NCBI GenBank assembly: GCA_900315975.1
Contig: ONBA01000026.1
Location: 6,929 to 70,928, forward strand
Source: an uncultured Ruminococcus sp.
GTDB taxonomy: Bacteria > Bacillota_A > Clostridia > Oscillospirales > Ruminococcaceae
DNA length: 64,000 nt
Direction: 5' to 3'
Part shown: one piece after another, positions 52,430 through 61,338 of the stretch
Layout of the letters: the number at the start of each line of letters is the position of its first letter
How positions within the stretch are numbered: position 1 is the first letter of the stretch
Position numbers and translations under genes: made by a program
Notes under the pieces: generated by a model
The model's input: only the letters and a program-made list of their open reading frames with translations
What the model was told of the DNA's origin: nothing
Database searches by the model: none

Positions 52430-52659
52430 GCAGAACTTGGAAAGACAGACGTGGGTATAAGACCAGACGCCGACACCGTTCGTATACCACTTCGGATTAT
52501 GAGAACCGCACCCGCGGCGGGTATGAGGACTATGACCACAGTGATCAGGAGCTGTATGTAGACGATCAGTGCTGCGAGAACTGCTGCTACCGCTACAATT
52601 GTCATCATACGCCGTTCCCTTCGGGATGGTGCGAGTATTGGAAGGGCGGCGGTGTATGA
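52426..52659 (+). CDS. small Cys/Tyr-rich phage protein
   Basis: 77 residues, start overlapping the DUF932 stop (ATGA) with GGAGG upstream. A basic N-terminus (MSRTWKDRRGYKTRRRHRS) is followed by Tyr/Asp-rich sequence and a Cys cluster, DDQCCENCCYRYNCHH, that may bind zinc. Unknown function. Next gene also overlaps by 4 nt. Confidence 0.7.
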   Translation: MSRTWKDRRGYKTRRRHRSYTTSDYENRTRGGYEDYDHSDQELYVDDQCCENCCYRYNCHHTPFPSGWCEYWKGGGV

Positions 52660-53099
52660 GGGAATATGTTGTCGAGAACGAGTTTGTAAAGGCGGTGCGT
52701 AAAGCTGGTGGTGTAGCATATAAGCTGACATCGCAGACAGCCAACGGACTGCCGGACAGACTCGTTCTGTTCCCTACGGCAAAGACGATCTTCGTAGAAC
52801 TGAAAGCGCCGGGGAAAATGATGCGTCCTCTTCAGAGGAAACGTCGGTATCAGCTTATGAAGCTCGGCTTTCCGGTTCTCTGCATTGACAGAATGCCGCA
52901 GATAAAGCCTTTTATAGCTGCCGCACTATCATGGACTCCCGGTGAGCAGTTCCCGGATGGCATCGGTGCGAAGATACCCGATCTGGAAATGGCAACACTG
53001 CCATCGGATATGGAGGACTTTGGAGAAACGCTTGAACCCATCAATCCGGAAAATCTGATGGAATTTTATGAGATAGAGGACGGAGGTGATGCCCTATGA
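52656..53099 (+). CDS. VRR-NUC domain nuclease
   Basis: 147 residues (ATG 52656, ATGA overlap). The VRR-NUC core is present: VENEFVKAVRKAGG, NGLPDRLVLFP with the catalytic Asp, and FVELKAPGKMMRPLQ with the E-x-K pair, then Q-rich helix. A stand-alone Holliday-junction-type or structure-specific nuclease encoded next to a SNF2 helicase, as in many phages. Confidence 0.88.
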   Translation: MREYVVENEFVKAVRKAGGVAYKLTSQTANGLPDRLVLFPTAKTIFVELKAPGKMMRPLQRKRRYQLMKLGFPVLCIDRMPQIKPFIAAALSWTPGEQFPDGIGAKIPDLEMATLPSDMEDFGETLEPINPENLMEFYEIEDGGDAL

Positions 53100-54466
53100 A
53101 GTTCGTGCCGCACGATTACCAGAGTTATTGTATCGAATATATCAAGACACACATCATTTCCGCCCTATTCCTCGACATGGGACTCGGCAAGACGGCTGTC
53201 ACACTGACGGCACTCCGTGATCTCATGTTTGACGAATTGGCTGTTTCCAAAGTTCTCGTCATCGCCCCTCTCCGTGTCGCCCGTGACACATGGCCGTCTG
53301 AGGTGAAGAAGTGGGATCACCTTGCGGAGCTTGAAATTTCCGTCATTGTCGGTTCTGCGAAGGAGCGCACCGCCGCTGTCAATCACAATGCTTTCATATA
53401 CATCGTGAACAGAGAGAATGTCAAATGGCTCGTGGAGTATTATGAGAAGAACGGTCTACGCTGGAATTTTGATATGATCGTCATTGATGAGTTGTCCAGT
53501 TTCAAAAACTACCAGTCTCAGCGTTTCAAATGGCTGCGGAAGGTGCGCCCATTCGTAAAACGCTGGGTAGGGCTGACAGGCACGCCGACCTCCAACGGTC
53601 TTATGGACTTATGGGCGGAGATTGGTATCCTTGACGGAGGCGAACGGCTCGGACGATTCATAGGTCGTTTTCGGGAGTCTTACTTCAAGCCCGCGTCCAT
53701 GAATCCGTCTACCGGTGTTGTTTTCAGCTACACACCTCGTCCCGGCGCAGAGGAGCAGATCTATAACAAGATTTCTGACATCACGATCTCTATGAAGGCG
53801 CTTGACTATCTGGATATGCCGGAATGCGTGTATGTCAATCATGAGGTGGAGATGAATGCCGCCGAGCGCAAGCTGTACGATCAGCTCAAGCATGACCTCA
53901 TCATTCCATTGGAGGATGGCGACATTGATGCTGCCAACGCCGCATCTCTTTCCAATAAGCTCCTTCAGATGGCAAACGGCGCAGTCTACGATGAAAACAA
54001 GGAAGCCCGTGTCATTCATCAGCGGAAGCTGGAAATGCTCGAAGATCTGATAGAATCCGCCAACGGACAGCCTGTGCTGATCGGATACTGGTTCAAGCAT
54101 GATAAGACGCGCATTGTGGAGTATCTCAATTCCTGTGGCTACAGTCCTCGTGACATCAAGGATTCCGATGACATCACGGATTGGAACAGCGGGGATATCC
54201 CGGTTGCACTCATACACCCTGCATCGGCAGGACATGGACTCAACATTCAGTCCGGCGGTCACATCATGATCTGGTTTGGACTCACTTGGAGTTTGGAGCT
54301 GTATCAGCAGACCAATGCCAGACTGTGGCGGCAGGGACAGCAGCACACGGTCACCATTCATCATATCGTCTGCAAGGATACTGTCGATGAGGATGTACTG
54401 TCTGCACTCGCCAATAAGGATGTGACACAGGAAAAGCTGATCGCAGCAGTCAAGGCTCGTCTGTAA
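53096..54466 (+). CDS. SNF2-type DEAD/DEAH helicase
   Basis: A 456-residue superfamily 2 helicase. Motif I LDMGLGKTAVTL (24-35), motif II VIDELSSFKN, motif III GLTGTPTSNG, and the C-terminal motifs VALIHPASAGHGLNIQ and QTNARLWRQGQ. It overlaps VRR-NUC by 4 nt and probably acts with it in replication or recombination. Confidence 0.92.
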   Translation: MKFVPHDYQSYCIEYIKTHIISALFLDMGLGKTAVTLTALRDLMFDELAVSKVLVIAPLRVARDTWPSEVKKWDHLAELEISVIVGSAKERTAAVNHNAFIYIVNRENVKWLVEYYEKNGLRWNFDMIVIDELSSFKNYQSQRFKWLRKVRPFVKRWVGLTGTPTSNGLMDLWAEIGILDGGERLGRFIGRFRESYFKPASMNPSTGVVFSYTPRPGAEEQIYNKISDITISMKALDYLDMPECVYVNHEVEMNAAERKLYDQLKHDLIIPLEDGDIDAANAASLSNKLLQMANGAVYDENKEARVIHQRKLEMLEDLIESANGQPVLIGYWFKHDKTRIVEYLNSCGYSPRDIKDSDDITDWNSGDIPVALIHPASAGHGLNIQSGGHIMIWFGLTWSLELYQQTNARLWRQGQQHTVTIHHIVCKDTVDEDVLSALANKDVTQEKLIAAVKARL

Positions 54467-54587
54467 CGCTCCCCGAAAAGACGACAATTTGACGACAAAA
54501 AGGTAACGCCATAAAAGTTACGTTAAATGCTGCAAAACGGTAACGCCGTTATAAGTCCGTTTCTACTACCCACGGAGGTGAAAATCT

Positions 54588-55082
54588 ATGGCTCGAAAGA
54601 ACAACCGCATGAAGACCGAATACCACAGAGGTCTCGGCTTTGATCCGAGAAAGTATATCTCAGCACCTGTGCAGCGCACGGGATATATCCTCCCTGACCG
54701 CACGCCGCAGCGTGGAGACATCTGGTTTGCCAACCTCGGCACGCATCCCAATTCCAGTGTGCAGTCCGGCACACGCCCCGTTGTGATTATCTCCAACAAC
54801 ATCGGCAACGCCCACGCTGACACCGTCAATGTGATCCCGATGACCAAGCATCTGAAGAAGCCGGAGCTGCCCTGCCATACACAGCTTGATCCGTTCAGTG
54901 TCACCGGCGGCAGTCAGCTTCTCGCACCATCTATGGTGCTGGCGGAGCAGCTCACCACCATCAGCAAGTATGCGCTCCGCACCTACGCAGGGCATATCTC
55001 TGATGATGAGGCAATGAACCGCATCGAGACCGCCGTCCTGTCACAGTTTGCATTGGAAAGGAGTGTGCCTGAATGCCTGTAA
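54588..55082 (+). CDS. PemK/MazF-like protein
   Basis: A 164-residue protein with a basic N-terminal extension and a PemK/MazF-like domain: RGDIWFANLG, SGTRPVVIISNN (the catalytic Arg-Pro region), VIPMTKH and LLAPSMVLAEQLTTI. MazF-type toxins cleave RNA. No antitoxin gene is adjacent: the neighbours are helicase and primase and the 121 nt upstream hold no ORF. So it may be an orphan toxin, a host-takeover RNase or a domesticated regulator. RBS GGAGG. Confidence 0.85.
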   Translation: MARKNNRMKTEYHRGLGFDPRKYISAPVQRTGYILPDRTPQRGDIWFANLGTHPNSSVQSGTRPVVIISNNIGNAHADTVNVIPMTKHLKKPELPCHTQLDPFSVTGGSQLLAPSMVLAEQLTTISKYALRTYAGHISDDEAMNRIETAVLSQFALERSVPECL

Positions 55083-57511
55083 ATTTTGTCAATATCCCGG
55101 ATGTGCTGAAGCAGACAGCATCCTTCTGCGTCTGGAAGATGGAAAAAAGATCCGGCAGACCTACCAAAGTGCCGTATAACCCGCGCACAGGTGCAATGGC
55201 GAAAACCAACGATCCGAGTACCTTTGCTGACTTCAATACAGCCATGAAGTCCTATGCTATCGGCGGATGGGACGGTATCGGCTATCGTGTTTCCGAGGGC
55301 ATCGGCGCAATCGACATCGACCACTGTATCCGTGATGACGGCAGTCTCAATGATGTCGCTGCGTCCATCCTCGGTATCTTCCCCGATGTGTATTTTGAAA
55401 AATCTCCCTCCGGCAGCGGACTGCGCGGCTTTTTCAAGCTCTCCCCTGACTTCGCCTACGATAAGACTGTCTACTATATCAACAACAGAAAGCACGGTCT
55501 TGAAGTCTATCTGCCGGGAACGACTAACCGCTTTGTGACTGTCACAGGGGATATGTTCCGAAACGGTGCGGTCACCAGAAATGACGATGCTCTGCGCACA
55601 CTGCTTGACACCTTCATGAAGCGCAGCACCCGTGTGTCTTCTAAAACTGTGGAACCTGCGTCCTATCTCGATGATGAGGGTGTTATCTCACACGCATCCG
55701 CATCGGAGTCCGGCGACAAGTTCAAGGCGCTCTATGCCGGTAACTGGGAGGAAGGCTATGACTCACAGTCCGATGCGGATATGGCGCTGGTATCCATTCT
55801 CGCATTCTGGTGCGGCAATGTCGAGGAGCAGATCGACCGTATCTTCAGAACCTCCGGACTGATGCGAGACAAATGGGATCGTATGACTGGTGACAGCACC
55901 TATGGGCAGATCACCATCCGCAATGCTGTGTCCACAAATTCAGAGATTTATACGCCTATCGCGGATTCCTCTGCCGAGGATGACTTTGAAGCACTGGATG
56001 ACGATGACAGCGTGGAAGAGCACGCAAGTTTCCGCCCCGATATATCCCGCATTACGCTCACACTGGATGAGATGCAGCCGCATACGAACCCGCGCTACCA
56101 GCGTGACGAGATCGGCATCGGCAACGCCTTTGCTGATTATTTCAAGCCCATTGCCCGGTTCAACGGTGACCGTAATGTCTGGTATGTCTATGACGGCAAG
56201 GTTTGGCAGCCGGATGAGAACGCCCTTGCTGTAGCCGAGCTTGCCAAGTACCTCGCTGATCTGCTATATACTTTCGCATTGCAGATCAAAGACGAGGACA
56301 CCCGAAACAGATATATCAAGCGTGTGCAGAAGCTCCAGATGCGAAAAAACCGCAAGACAATGGTGGAGGACGCAAAGTCTGTGCATCCGATCAGAATGTC
56401 GGCGTTTGATGCCAATGTCTATCTGCTGAATCTGGAAAACGGTACACTGGATCTGCGCACAATGGAGTTCCATGAGCACGATCCCAAGGATTTTATTACA
56501 AAGATCAGCCACATCGACTATGATCCGAATGCTGTCTGCCCGCGCTGGATTCAGTTTGTGGATGAGGTTATGGTCGGCAGAAAAAATGTCGCACGCTATC
56601 TTCAGAAAGCCATCGGCTACTCCCTGTCCGGTGATACCTCACTGGAATGCTTGTTCATCATGTTCGGCCCCACAACCAGAAATGGCAAGACCACAACCAT
56701 CGAAACGATTCTGCGTGTCATGGGAGAATACGGTCGCTCTGCAAAGCCGGATATGCTTGCCACAAACTATTTCCGCGGACAGTCCAACGGCTCCTCGGAT
56801 GATGTCGCCCGCCTTGCAGGTGCGAGATTTGTCGGTATTTCCGAGATGGAGCAGAAACTGACGATCAATGCGAGTCTCACCAAGCAGCTCACAGGTAATG
56901 GCTCTATTACAGCACGTTTTCTGTATGAGGGCTATTTTGAGTTCCATATGCAGGCAAAGATCTTCATCGACACGAACCACCTGCCGAATGTCACTGACCG
57001 TACCCTGTTTGAATCCGGCAGACTGAAAATCATCCCGTTTACCCGTCATTTTGAGGATCATGAGCAGGACAAGACTCTGAAAACAACGCTGATGCAGCCG
57101 GATAATCTGTCCGGCATCCTGAACTGGTGCATCGAGGGCTACAAGCTGTATAAGGCAGAGGGGCTTGACGAGCCGGATGAGGTGAAGACAGCAACCGAGG
57201 AATATCGTGTGGAGTCTGACCGTATTGCACAATTCATGCGTCAGTGTCTGAAAAAAGAAAAGGGCGCAGAGATCAAGGCAGCAAATGTATACAGCCGCTA
57301 CAAGGACTGGTGCCGTGACAACGGGTACAAGTACGAGGGCTCTCAGAATTTTTACAGTCGTCTGGGCATGGAGTATACGATTGTCAAGCGCAGACCGTGG
57401 AAAGCGGATACGACGGGCAATACGAATGCGGCTATCCTTGTCAATGACGTTGCGTGGGTAGTTGGTGAAGAGCCGGAGGCTGATCTCGTCCCGGTCGGTG
57501 ACGATGATTGA
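55073..57511 (+). CDS. phage primase-helicase (D5/P4-type)
   Basis: An 812-residue protein overlapping the previous gene by 10 nt. The N-terminal part (1-200) resembles bifunctional primase/NrS-1-type polymerase domains: SFCVWKMEKRSGRPTKVPYN, GIGAIDIDHCI with paired Asp, and SPSGSGLRGFFKL. The C-terminal part (about 430-800) is a superfamily 3 helicase: FGPTTRNGKTTTIE (Walker A, about 531-544), GARFVGISEMEQ (Walker B), and IDTNHLPNVTDRT. It primes and unwinds at the element's origin, which may be the repeat region directly downstream. Confidence 0.92.
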   Translation: MPVNFVNIPDVLKQTASFCVWKMEKRSGRPTKVPYNPRTGAMAKTNDPSTFADFNTAMKSYAIGGWDGIGYRVSEGIGAIDIDHCIRDDGSLNDVAASILGIFPDVYFEKSPSGSGLRGFFKLSPDFAYDKTVYYINNRKHGLEVYLPGTTNRFVTVTGDMFRNGAVTRNDDALRTLLDTFMKRSTRVSSKTVEPASYLDDEGVISHASASESGDKFKALYAGNWEEGYDSQSDADMALVSILAFWCGNVEEQIDRIFRTSGLMRDKWDRMTGDSTYGQITIRNAVSTNSEIYTPIADSSAEDDFEALDDDDSVEEHASFRPDISRITLTLDEMQPHTNPRYQRDEIGIGNAFADYFKPIARFNGDRNVWYVYDGKVWQPDENALAVAELAKYLADLLYTFALQIKDEDTRNRYIKRVQKLQMRKNRKTMVEDAKSVHPIRMSAFDANVYLLNLENGTLDLRTMEFHEHDPKDFITKISHIDYDPNAVCPRWIQFVDEVMVGRKNVARYLQKAIGYSLSGDTSLECLFIMFGPTTRNGKTTTIETILRVMGEYGRSAKPDMLATNYFRGQSNGSSDDVARLAGARFVGISEMEQKLTINASLTKQLTGNGSITARFLYEGYFEFHMQAKIFIDTNHLPNVTDRTLFESGRLKIIPFTRHFEDHEQDKTLKTTLMQPDNLSGILNWCIEGYKLYKAEGLDEPDEVKTATEEYRVESDRIAQFMRQCLKKEKGAEIKAANVYSRYKDWCRDNGYKYEGSQNFYSRLGMEYTIVKRRPWKADTTGNTNAAILVNDVAWVVGEEPEADLVPVGDDD

Positions 57512-57614
57512 TGCCGGACATCCCGGAAACGGCGCATACCAAAGCTGGCGCATAAGGCTGTAAGTTTTCATGTTTTTATGTTCTTATTGTTCTTATATCT
57601 TTTTCTTTATTATC

Positions 57615-57790
57615 TTTATATGTAGATTATGTAGATATGTAATATATAAATATTACAATAAAGAAAGATATAGAAAAAGTTATATATTAGAAATCTACGA
57701 AGTCTACAAAGAGCATAAAACACCGATATAGCTTGAAAAACAAAGACATTTTGTTGCACTTGCCAACTTTGTGGAAATCTACAATGCGTG
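57615..57790. other. AT-rich iterated region, candidate origin
   Basis: The 318 nt between the primase-helicase and the next gene have no ORF. They are very AT-rich and contain GTAGAT at 57622 and 57631 and its inverse ATCTAC/GTCTAC at 57693, 57702 and 57777. Iterons plus an AT-rich tract after the initiator helicase gene fit a phage or plasmid origin. Confidence 0.45.
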
Positions 57791-57829
57791 GCATGGGCAA
57801 CAGGTGTCATGGTAAGAGGAGGAATCAGT

Positions 57830-58048
57830 ATGCAGAAAACTGTCATTATTCACGGTCCTATCAACCGTCAGTACGGTGAGACTGTGTCTGTGTAGCTCAA
57901 TAAGATTCTGGACAAACATCCCGAATATTCGCTGCAGCAGGTGATCGTGCTGTACAGCACAGAGGTATTTGGCACGCTTTTGTGCGTGCTTGAAAACAAT
58001 AATCAAAACAATCAGGAGGAACAAGAATATGAGAATCATTACAAGTGA
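57830..58048 (+). pseudogene. small phage protein gene with in-frame amber codon
   Basis: ATG 57830 with AGGAGG 7 nt before encodes MQKTVIIHGPINRQYGETVSV, then TAG at 57893-57895, and the same frame continues as LNKILDKHPEYSLQQVIVLY to TGA at 58048. The total would be 72 residues, overlapping metK by 20 nt. TAG at the place of a likely CAG fits a point mutation, read-through or amber reassignment. No domain recognised. Confidence 0.6.
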
Positions 58049-59123
58049 ACAGGTATCCGCAGGACATCCCGACAAGATCTGTGACCAGATCGCAGATGCA
58101 ATCGTGACCGACTGTCTGCAGCATGACCGCAATTCCCGTGTCGCCATCGAGTGCCTTTTCAAGAACCGCTGCTTGGTGATCGCCGGTGAACTGACAAGCA
58201 CCCATGAGCCCGACTACAAGGCGCTGGTGCAGAGCGTGTTTGACCGCATCAATAACGGCGGCGCAGAGAACGCCGATGCCGGTCTTGACTACAAGCTGGA
58301 TTTCACAGCCGATGATCTGGACATTGCCGTTCTGGTCGATCACCAGAGCAGTGATATCGCTCTCGGTGTAAATAACGGCGGTGCGGGAGATCAGGGGATG
58401 ACCTACGGGTTTGCAACTAACGAGACACCGGAGCTTCTGCCGATCCCCTTCGTGCTTGCAACCAGATTTCTGGAGCTGCTGAAAGCGTATCCCTGCCGTA
58501 TGCTGAAAGCCGATGCCAAGGCGCAGGTAAGCTATGACTATGACAGCGGCAAGATCACAACCTTCCTCTGCTCGGTACAGCATCTCCGTGATGTAGAGGT
58601 CGAGGATTTCCGTGAGATCATCGAGTGCATCATGATCCGCACAGCTACAGAGTACGGGCTGAATACCGACTTTGTTAAGCTCGTGAATCCGACCGGCAGA
58701 TTTGTCCTCGGCAGTTCTTTTGCGGACTGCGGCGTTACCGGCAGAAAACTCGCCTGTGACACCTATGGCGGCATCGGGCATATCGGCGGTGGTGCGATGT
58801 CCGGCAAAGATCCGTCTAAGGTTGACCGCAGCGGTGCCTATGCTGCCCGCAAGATCGCAAGGGATATCGTCAGCGCCGGATACGCGGACAAGGCAGAGGT
58901 GCAGATCGCATATGCCATCGGCGTGGCAGAGCCGGTATCCGTGTATGTAGAGACCTTCGGCACGGAGCATCAGGACAAGGAATTCATCAGCCAATATGTC
59001 CACGAGAACTATGACCTTACGCCGAGAAGTATCATCGAGGGACTGCATTTGCTCGATGTGGACTATAACGCAGTTTCTGCTTATGGTCACTTCGGAAAAT
59101 CGGGGCTTCCGTGGGAGCGATAA
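58029..59123 (+). CDS. metK: S-adenosylmethionine synthetase, phage-encoded
   Basis: A 364-residue MetK (usual length 380-400), ATG 58029 with AGGAGG upstream. ITSEQVSAGHPDKICDQIAD holds the ATP/methionine-binding His, GVNNGGAGDQGMTYGFATNE is the signature loop, and GGGAMSGKDPSKVDRSGAYAA the second motif. It makes SAM from methionine and ATP. Its place inside a replication module suggests a need for SAM during infection, for example for DNA methylation. No methyltransferase gene is in the visible part. Confidence 0.95.
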   Translation: MRIITSEQVSAGHPDKICDQIADAIVTDCLQHDRNSRVAIECLFKNRCLVIAGELTSTHEPDYKALVQSVFDRINNGGAENADAGLDYKLDFTADDLDIAVLVDHQSSDIALGVNNGGAGDQGMTYGFATNETPELLPIPFVLATRFLELLKAYPCRMLKADAKAQVSYDYDSGKITTFLCSVQHLRDVEVEDFREIIECIMIRTATEYGLNTDFVKLVNPTGRFVLGSSFADCGVTGRKLACDTYGGIGHIGGGAMSGKDPSKVDRSGAYAARKIARDIVSAGYADKAEVQIAYAIGVAEPVSVYVETFGTEHQDKEFISQYVHENYDLTPRSIIEGLHLLDVDYNAVSAYGHFGKSGLPWER

Positions 59124-59160
59124 AAAGACTTCAAAAAAATTTTGAAAAATCTTCAAACGC

Positions 59161-59202
59161 ATAGTTATATTTTTGCCTCTCCCACGACAATATATGAGAG
59201 GC
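59161..59202. repeat. 42-bp phage-module repeat, copy 2
   Basis: Second copy of the element at 46462-46503, starting 38 nt after metK and 91 nt before the HNH gene. Here GCCTCTC and GAGAGGC can pair around the conserved CCACGACAATATAT. Confidence 0.75.
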
Positions 59203-59292
59203 GCTGTTTAGCACCGGTCGCAAAGCACACCACGGAGCTGACCGCTTCTATCACAATGGAAACAAAATCACTGTGGAAAGGAGGCAGAGACA

Positions 59293-59652
59293 ATGCCAAG
59301 CAGACCGAATACCCCATGCCGACATCCCGGCTGTGCGGAGCTTGTACCATACGGCACAAAATACTGCGATAAGCACAGACCACTTCATCCGGAGGATACA
59401 CGCTCCGCAGGAAGCCGCGGCTATGGCACGGCATGGAACAAAGCCCGTAAACGCTATCTTGAAACACATCCCCTATGCGTGGAGTGTCTGAAAGAAGGGC
59501 GTTATGTCAAGGCGACAGATGTAGACCACATCAAACCGCACCGAGGCGATAACACGTTGTTCTGGGATCAGGGCAATTGGCAAAGCCTCTGCCACCGACA
59601 CCACAGCATGAAAACACGCAACGAGGATCACACACCGGAATACCGGTACTGA
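59293..59652 (+). CDS. HNH endonuclease
   Basis: A 119-residue HNH protein with AAAGGAGG 8 nt before the ATG. An N-terminal Cys/His knuckle (CRHPGCAELVPYGTKYCDKH) is followed by RGYGTAWNKARKRYL, HPLCVECLKEG, the catalytic ATDVDHIKPHRGD, and WQSLCHRHHSMKT. Phage HNH proteins of this type usually stand near terminase genes and assist packaging. Here it is in the early module. Confidence 0.9.
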   Translation: MPSRPNTPCRHPGCAELVPYGTKYCDKHRPLHPEDTRSAGSRGYGTAWNKARKRYLETHPLCVECLKEGRYVKATDVDHIKPHRGDNTLFWDQGNWQSLCHRHHSMKTRNEDHTPEYRY

Positions 59653-59751
59653 TCTTCCGAGCGTGTTTTTATTATACCATCTTCCGCCGGTAATCTCTAC
59701 CTACTGGGAGTGGTATTCGATGTAAAATTTTGAGTGAAAGGATTGTGCATT

Positions 59752-60186
59752 ATGAACAACAGCATCCAGACCAAACATATGACTGCCCGCAACAGCCGAG
59801 GCTTTATCAAGAGCAGTAAGGGTTTCTACATCGGTGATATCACCAACGTGTTAGACCCCTTCGAGCCGTGCATGGCACTCGGCAACGAACATGGCTGTCC
59901 TACTGGCATTGTCCGCATGAACGCACGGTTTCAGATCGGTGTTGCTTACACCGGCCGCAACGACTGTCCCTTTGCTGACAACAAGGGCAACCGCTACGCT
60001 GTGGACTCCGGTCTGCTCGGCATCGTGCCGCTGGAGCTTGTCTCGACAGACCACCCCAAGCACGGGTTAGTCATCAATGAACAGGGTGCTGCATGGTTCA
60101 GCCACAACAATGACGGTGTGTTCGACTTCTACGTCCCGTCGCATACGCACATCCACCTCGATACCAACGAGCCTGTCGGCCGCTGA
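59752..60186 (+). CDS. phage hypothetical protein
   Basis: 144 residues from ATG 59752 (AAAGGA 9 nt before). It contains KGFYIGDITNVLD, CPFADNKGNRYAVDSGLLG and a Gly/Asp/His-rich end (SHTHIHLDT). Predicted beta-rich and soluble. I do not recognise the family. Confidence 0.65.
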   Translation: MNNSIQTKHMTARNSRGFIKSSKGFYIGDITNVLDPFEPCMALGNEHGCPTGIVRMNARFQIGVAYTGRNDCPFADNKGNRYAVDSGLLGIVPLELVSTDHPKHGLVINEQGAAWFSHNNDGVFDFYVPSHTHIHLDTNEPVGR

Positions 60187-60615
60187 CAGCACTTCGCCCG
60201 ATGAAAGCAGGGTGGGACTGGGGGCTGGGGCAGCCCTCCGGGGGCCGGTCGAAATCTCAAAAATCTGAGCAACACAAGACCGTCGGCCCCTGCCGTGTTA
60301 AAAAACGCGAATTTGAAGGCCCCCCGCCCGTCTGGGACCCTGACAGGTGCAAAAATAAAGCCCGCCGTATGGAACGGCGGCAACGGAAAATCTTGATTCT
60401 ATGCGGTTTTCAAAGAACAGACTACATCTTCTCCTTTCAAAACGGTACTGCGCTATTTCGTTAATGAAAACAGTGAAAAACGGCGATTTTTCACGCAAAA
60501 AGCGGCATAAAAAATAGCTTTTTTACACTTTTCTGCGTTTCCCGTTTTTCACTGGGCGCAGCCCGTGTGGATACCGATAAGGTGCGTAGTTAAGCCATTT
60601 TGAGGGTATGAGATT
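60187..60615. other. gene-poor GC-rich stretch
   Basis: 429 nt without a supported gene. The first 180 nt are GC-rich with G and C runs (GGGGGCTGGGG, GGGGGCCGGTCG, GGCCCCCCGCCCG). The rest becomes AT-rich. An 87-codon frame at 60201-60464 lacks an RBS and looks like shadow coding. Confidence 0.5.
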
Positions 60616-60915
60616 ATGACCGATACGCAAAAGCAGCAGATTCTCAGTATGCGGATGCAGGGCATCGGGTATCACGTCATCGGCAAGACACTGAATCTGG
60701 ACGAGCATCAGGTGCAGCTCTACTGTAAGGCACATGGGCTTGCCGGGGATGCCGGACTTGTCAGCCTGAACCACGATGTCTGGTGCCGGGAGAATAACCG
60801 CTGCGCTTTCTGCGGCATAAAGCTGAAACAGCTGCGGCGTGGCAGACGTAGACGTTTCTGTTCCGGTAGCTGCCGCACGAGATACTGCATCATGAGAAAA
60901 GATACGGAGGTGTGA
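60616..60915 (+). CDS. HTH and zinc-finger phage protein
   Basis: 99 residues. The N-terminal half is a helix-turn-helix of the Hin/sigma type (QKQQILSMRMQGIGYHVIGK then LNLDEHQVQLYCKAHG). The C-terminal half is a four-Cys zinc knuckle (CAFCGIKLKQ...RRFCSGSCRTRYC) followed by basic residues. Probably a DNA-binding regulator of the module. Confidence 0.75.
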   Translation: MTDTQKQQILSMRMQGIGYHVIGKTLNLDEHQVQLYCKAHGLAGDAGLVSLNHDVWCRENNRCAFCGIKLKQLRRGRRRRFCSGSCRTRYCIMRKDTEV

Positions 60916-60917
60916 AC

Positions 60918-61100
60918 ATGGTCTTAGCGATTCTGAACTGGATTCTGATGTTATTTATGATCGTTTTTCAGGCGGTCTGGATTCACAGTATTCTAAATCA
61001 TGACGGCAAATGCCATTACACGGACTGCAAGCATTGTTTCTACGATGGCTGGTGTCCGATTCAGGAAGAGCGGAGAAAGCGTCATGACAGAAAACAATAA
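60918..61100 (+). CDS. small membrane protein
   Basis: 60 residues from ATG 60918, 7 nt after GGAGG. Residues 1-23 (MVLAILNWILMLFMIVFQAV) form one membrane helix. The rest has four Cys (CHYTDCKHCFYDGWC) and a basic tail. Overlaps the next gene by 17 nt. Confidence 0.7.
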   Translation: MVLAILNWILMLFMIVFQAVWIHSILNHDGKCHYTDCKHCFYDGWCPIQEERRKRHDRKQ

Positions 61101-61338
61101 TCAGTCTGTGGTGCAGAACGATCCGGTGAATCATCCGGCACACTACACTGCCGGCGGCATCGAGGTTATCGACTTTCTGGAATCGTGGAACTTCCCGTTC
61201 CATCTGGCGAACGCAATAAAATACATTTGCCGCGCAGGGCGGAAAGATAAAAGCAAGACCGCCGAGGATCTCCGCAAAGCGATCTGGTATATCAACCGCT
61301 ACATTGAGTACCTCGGAAAGCAGGAGGGCAAGGCATGA
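61084..61338 (+). CDS. DUF3310 protein
   Basis: 84 residues with the DUF3310 signature: NDPVNHPAHYTAGGIEVIDF, NAIKYICRAGRKD and DLRKAIWYINRYIEY. This small family is found almost only in phages and is thought to act in nucleotide metabolism or DNA binding. Overlaps the previous gene by 17 nt and the following one by 4 nt. Confidence 0.9.
   Translation: MTENNNQSVVQNDPVNHPAHYTAGGIEVIDFLESWNFPFHLANAIKYICRAGRKDKSKTAEDLRKAIWYINRYIEYLGKQEGKA

Noticed and set aside
60201..60464. 87-codon ORF in the GC-rich stretch
   Set aside because: No ribosome binding site, biased composition from G/C runs, and no recognisable protein pattern.
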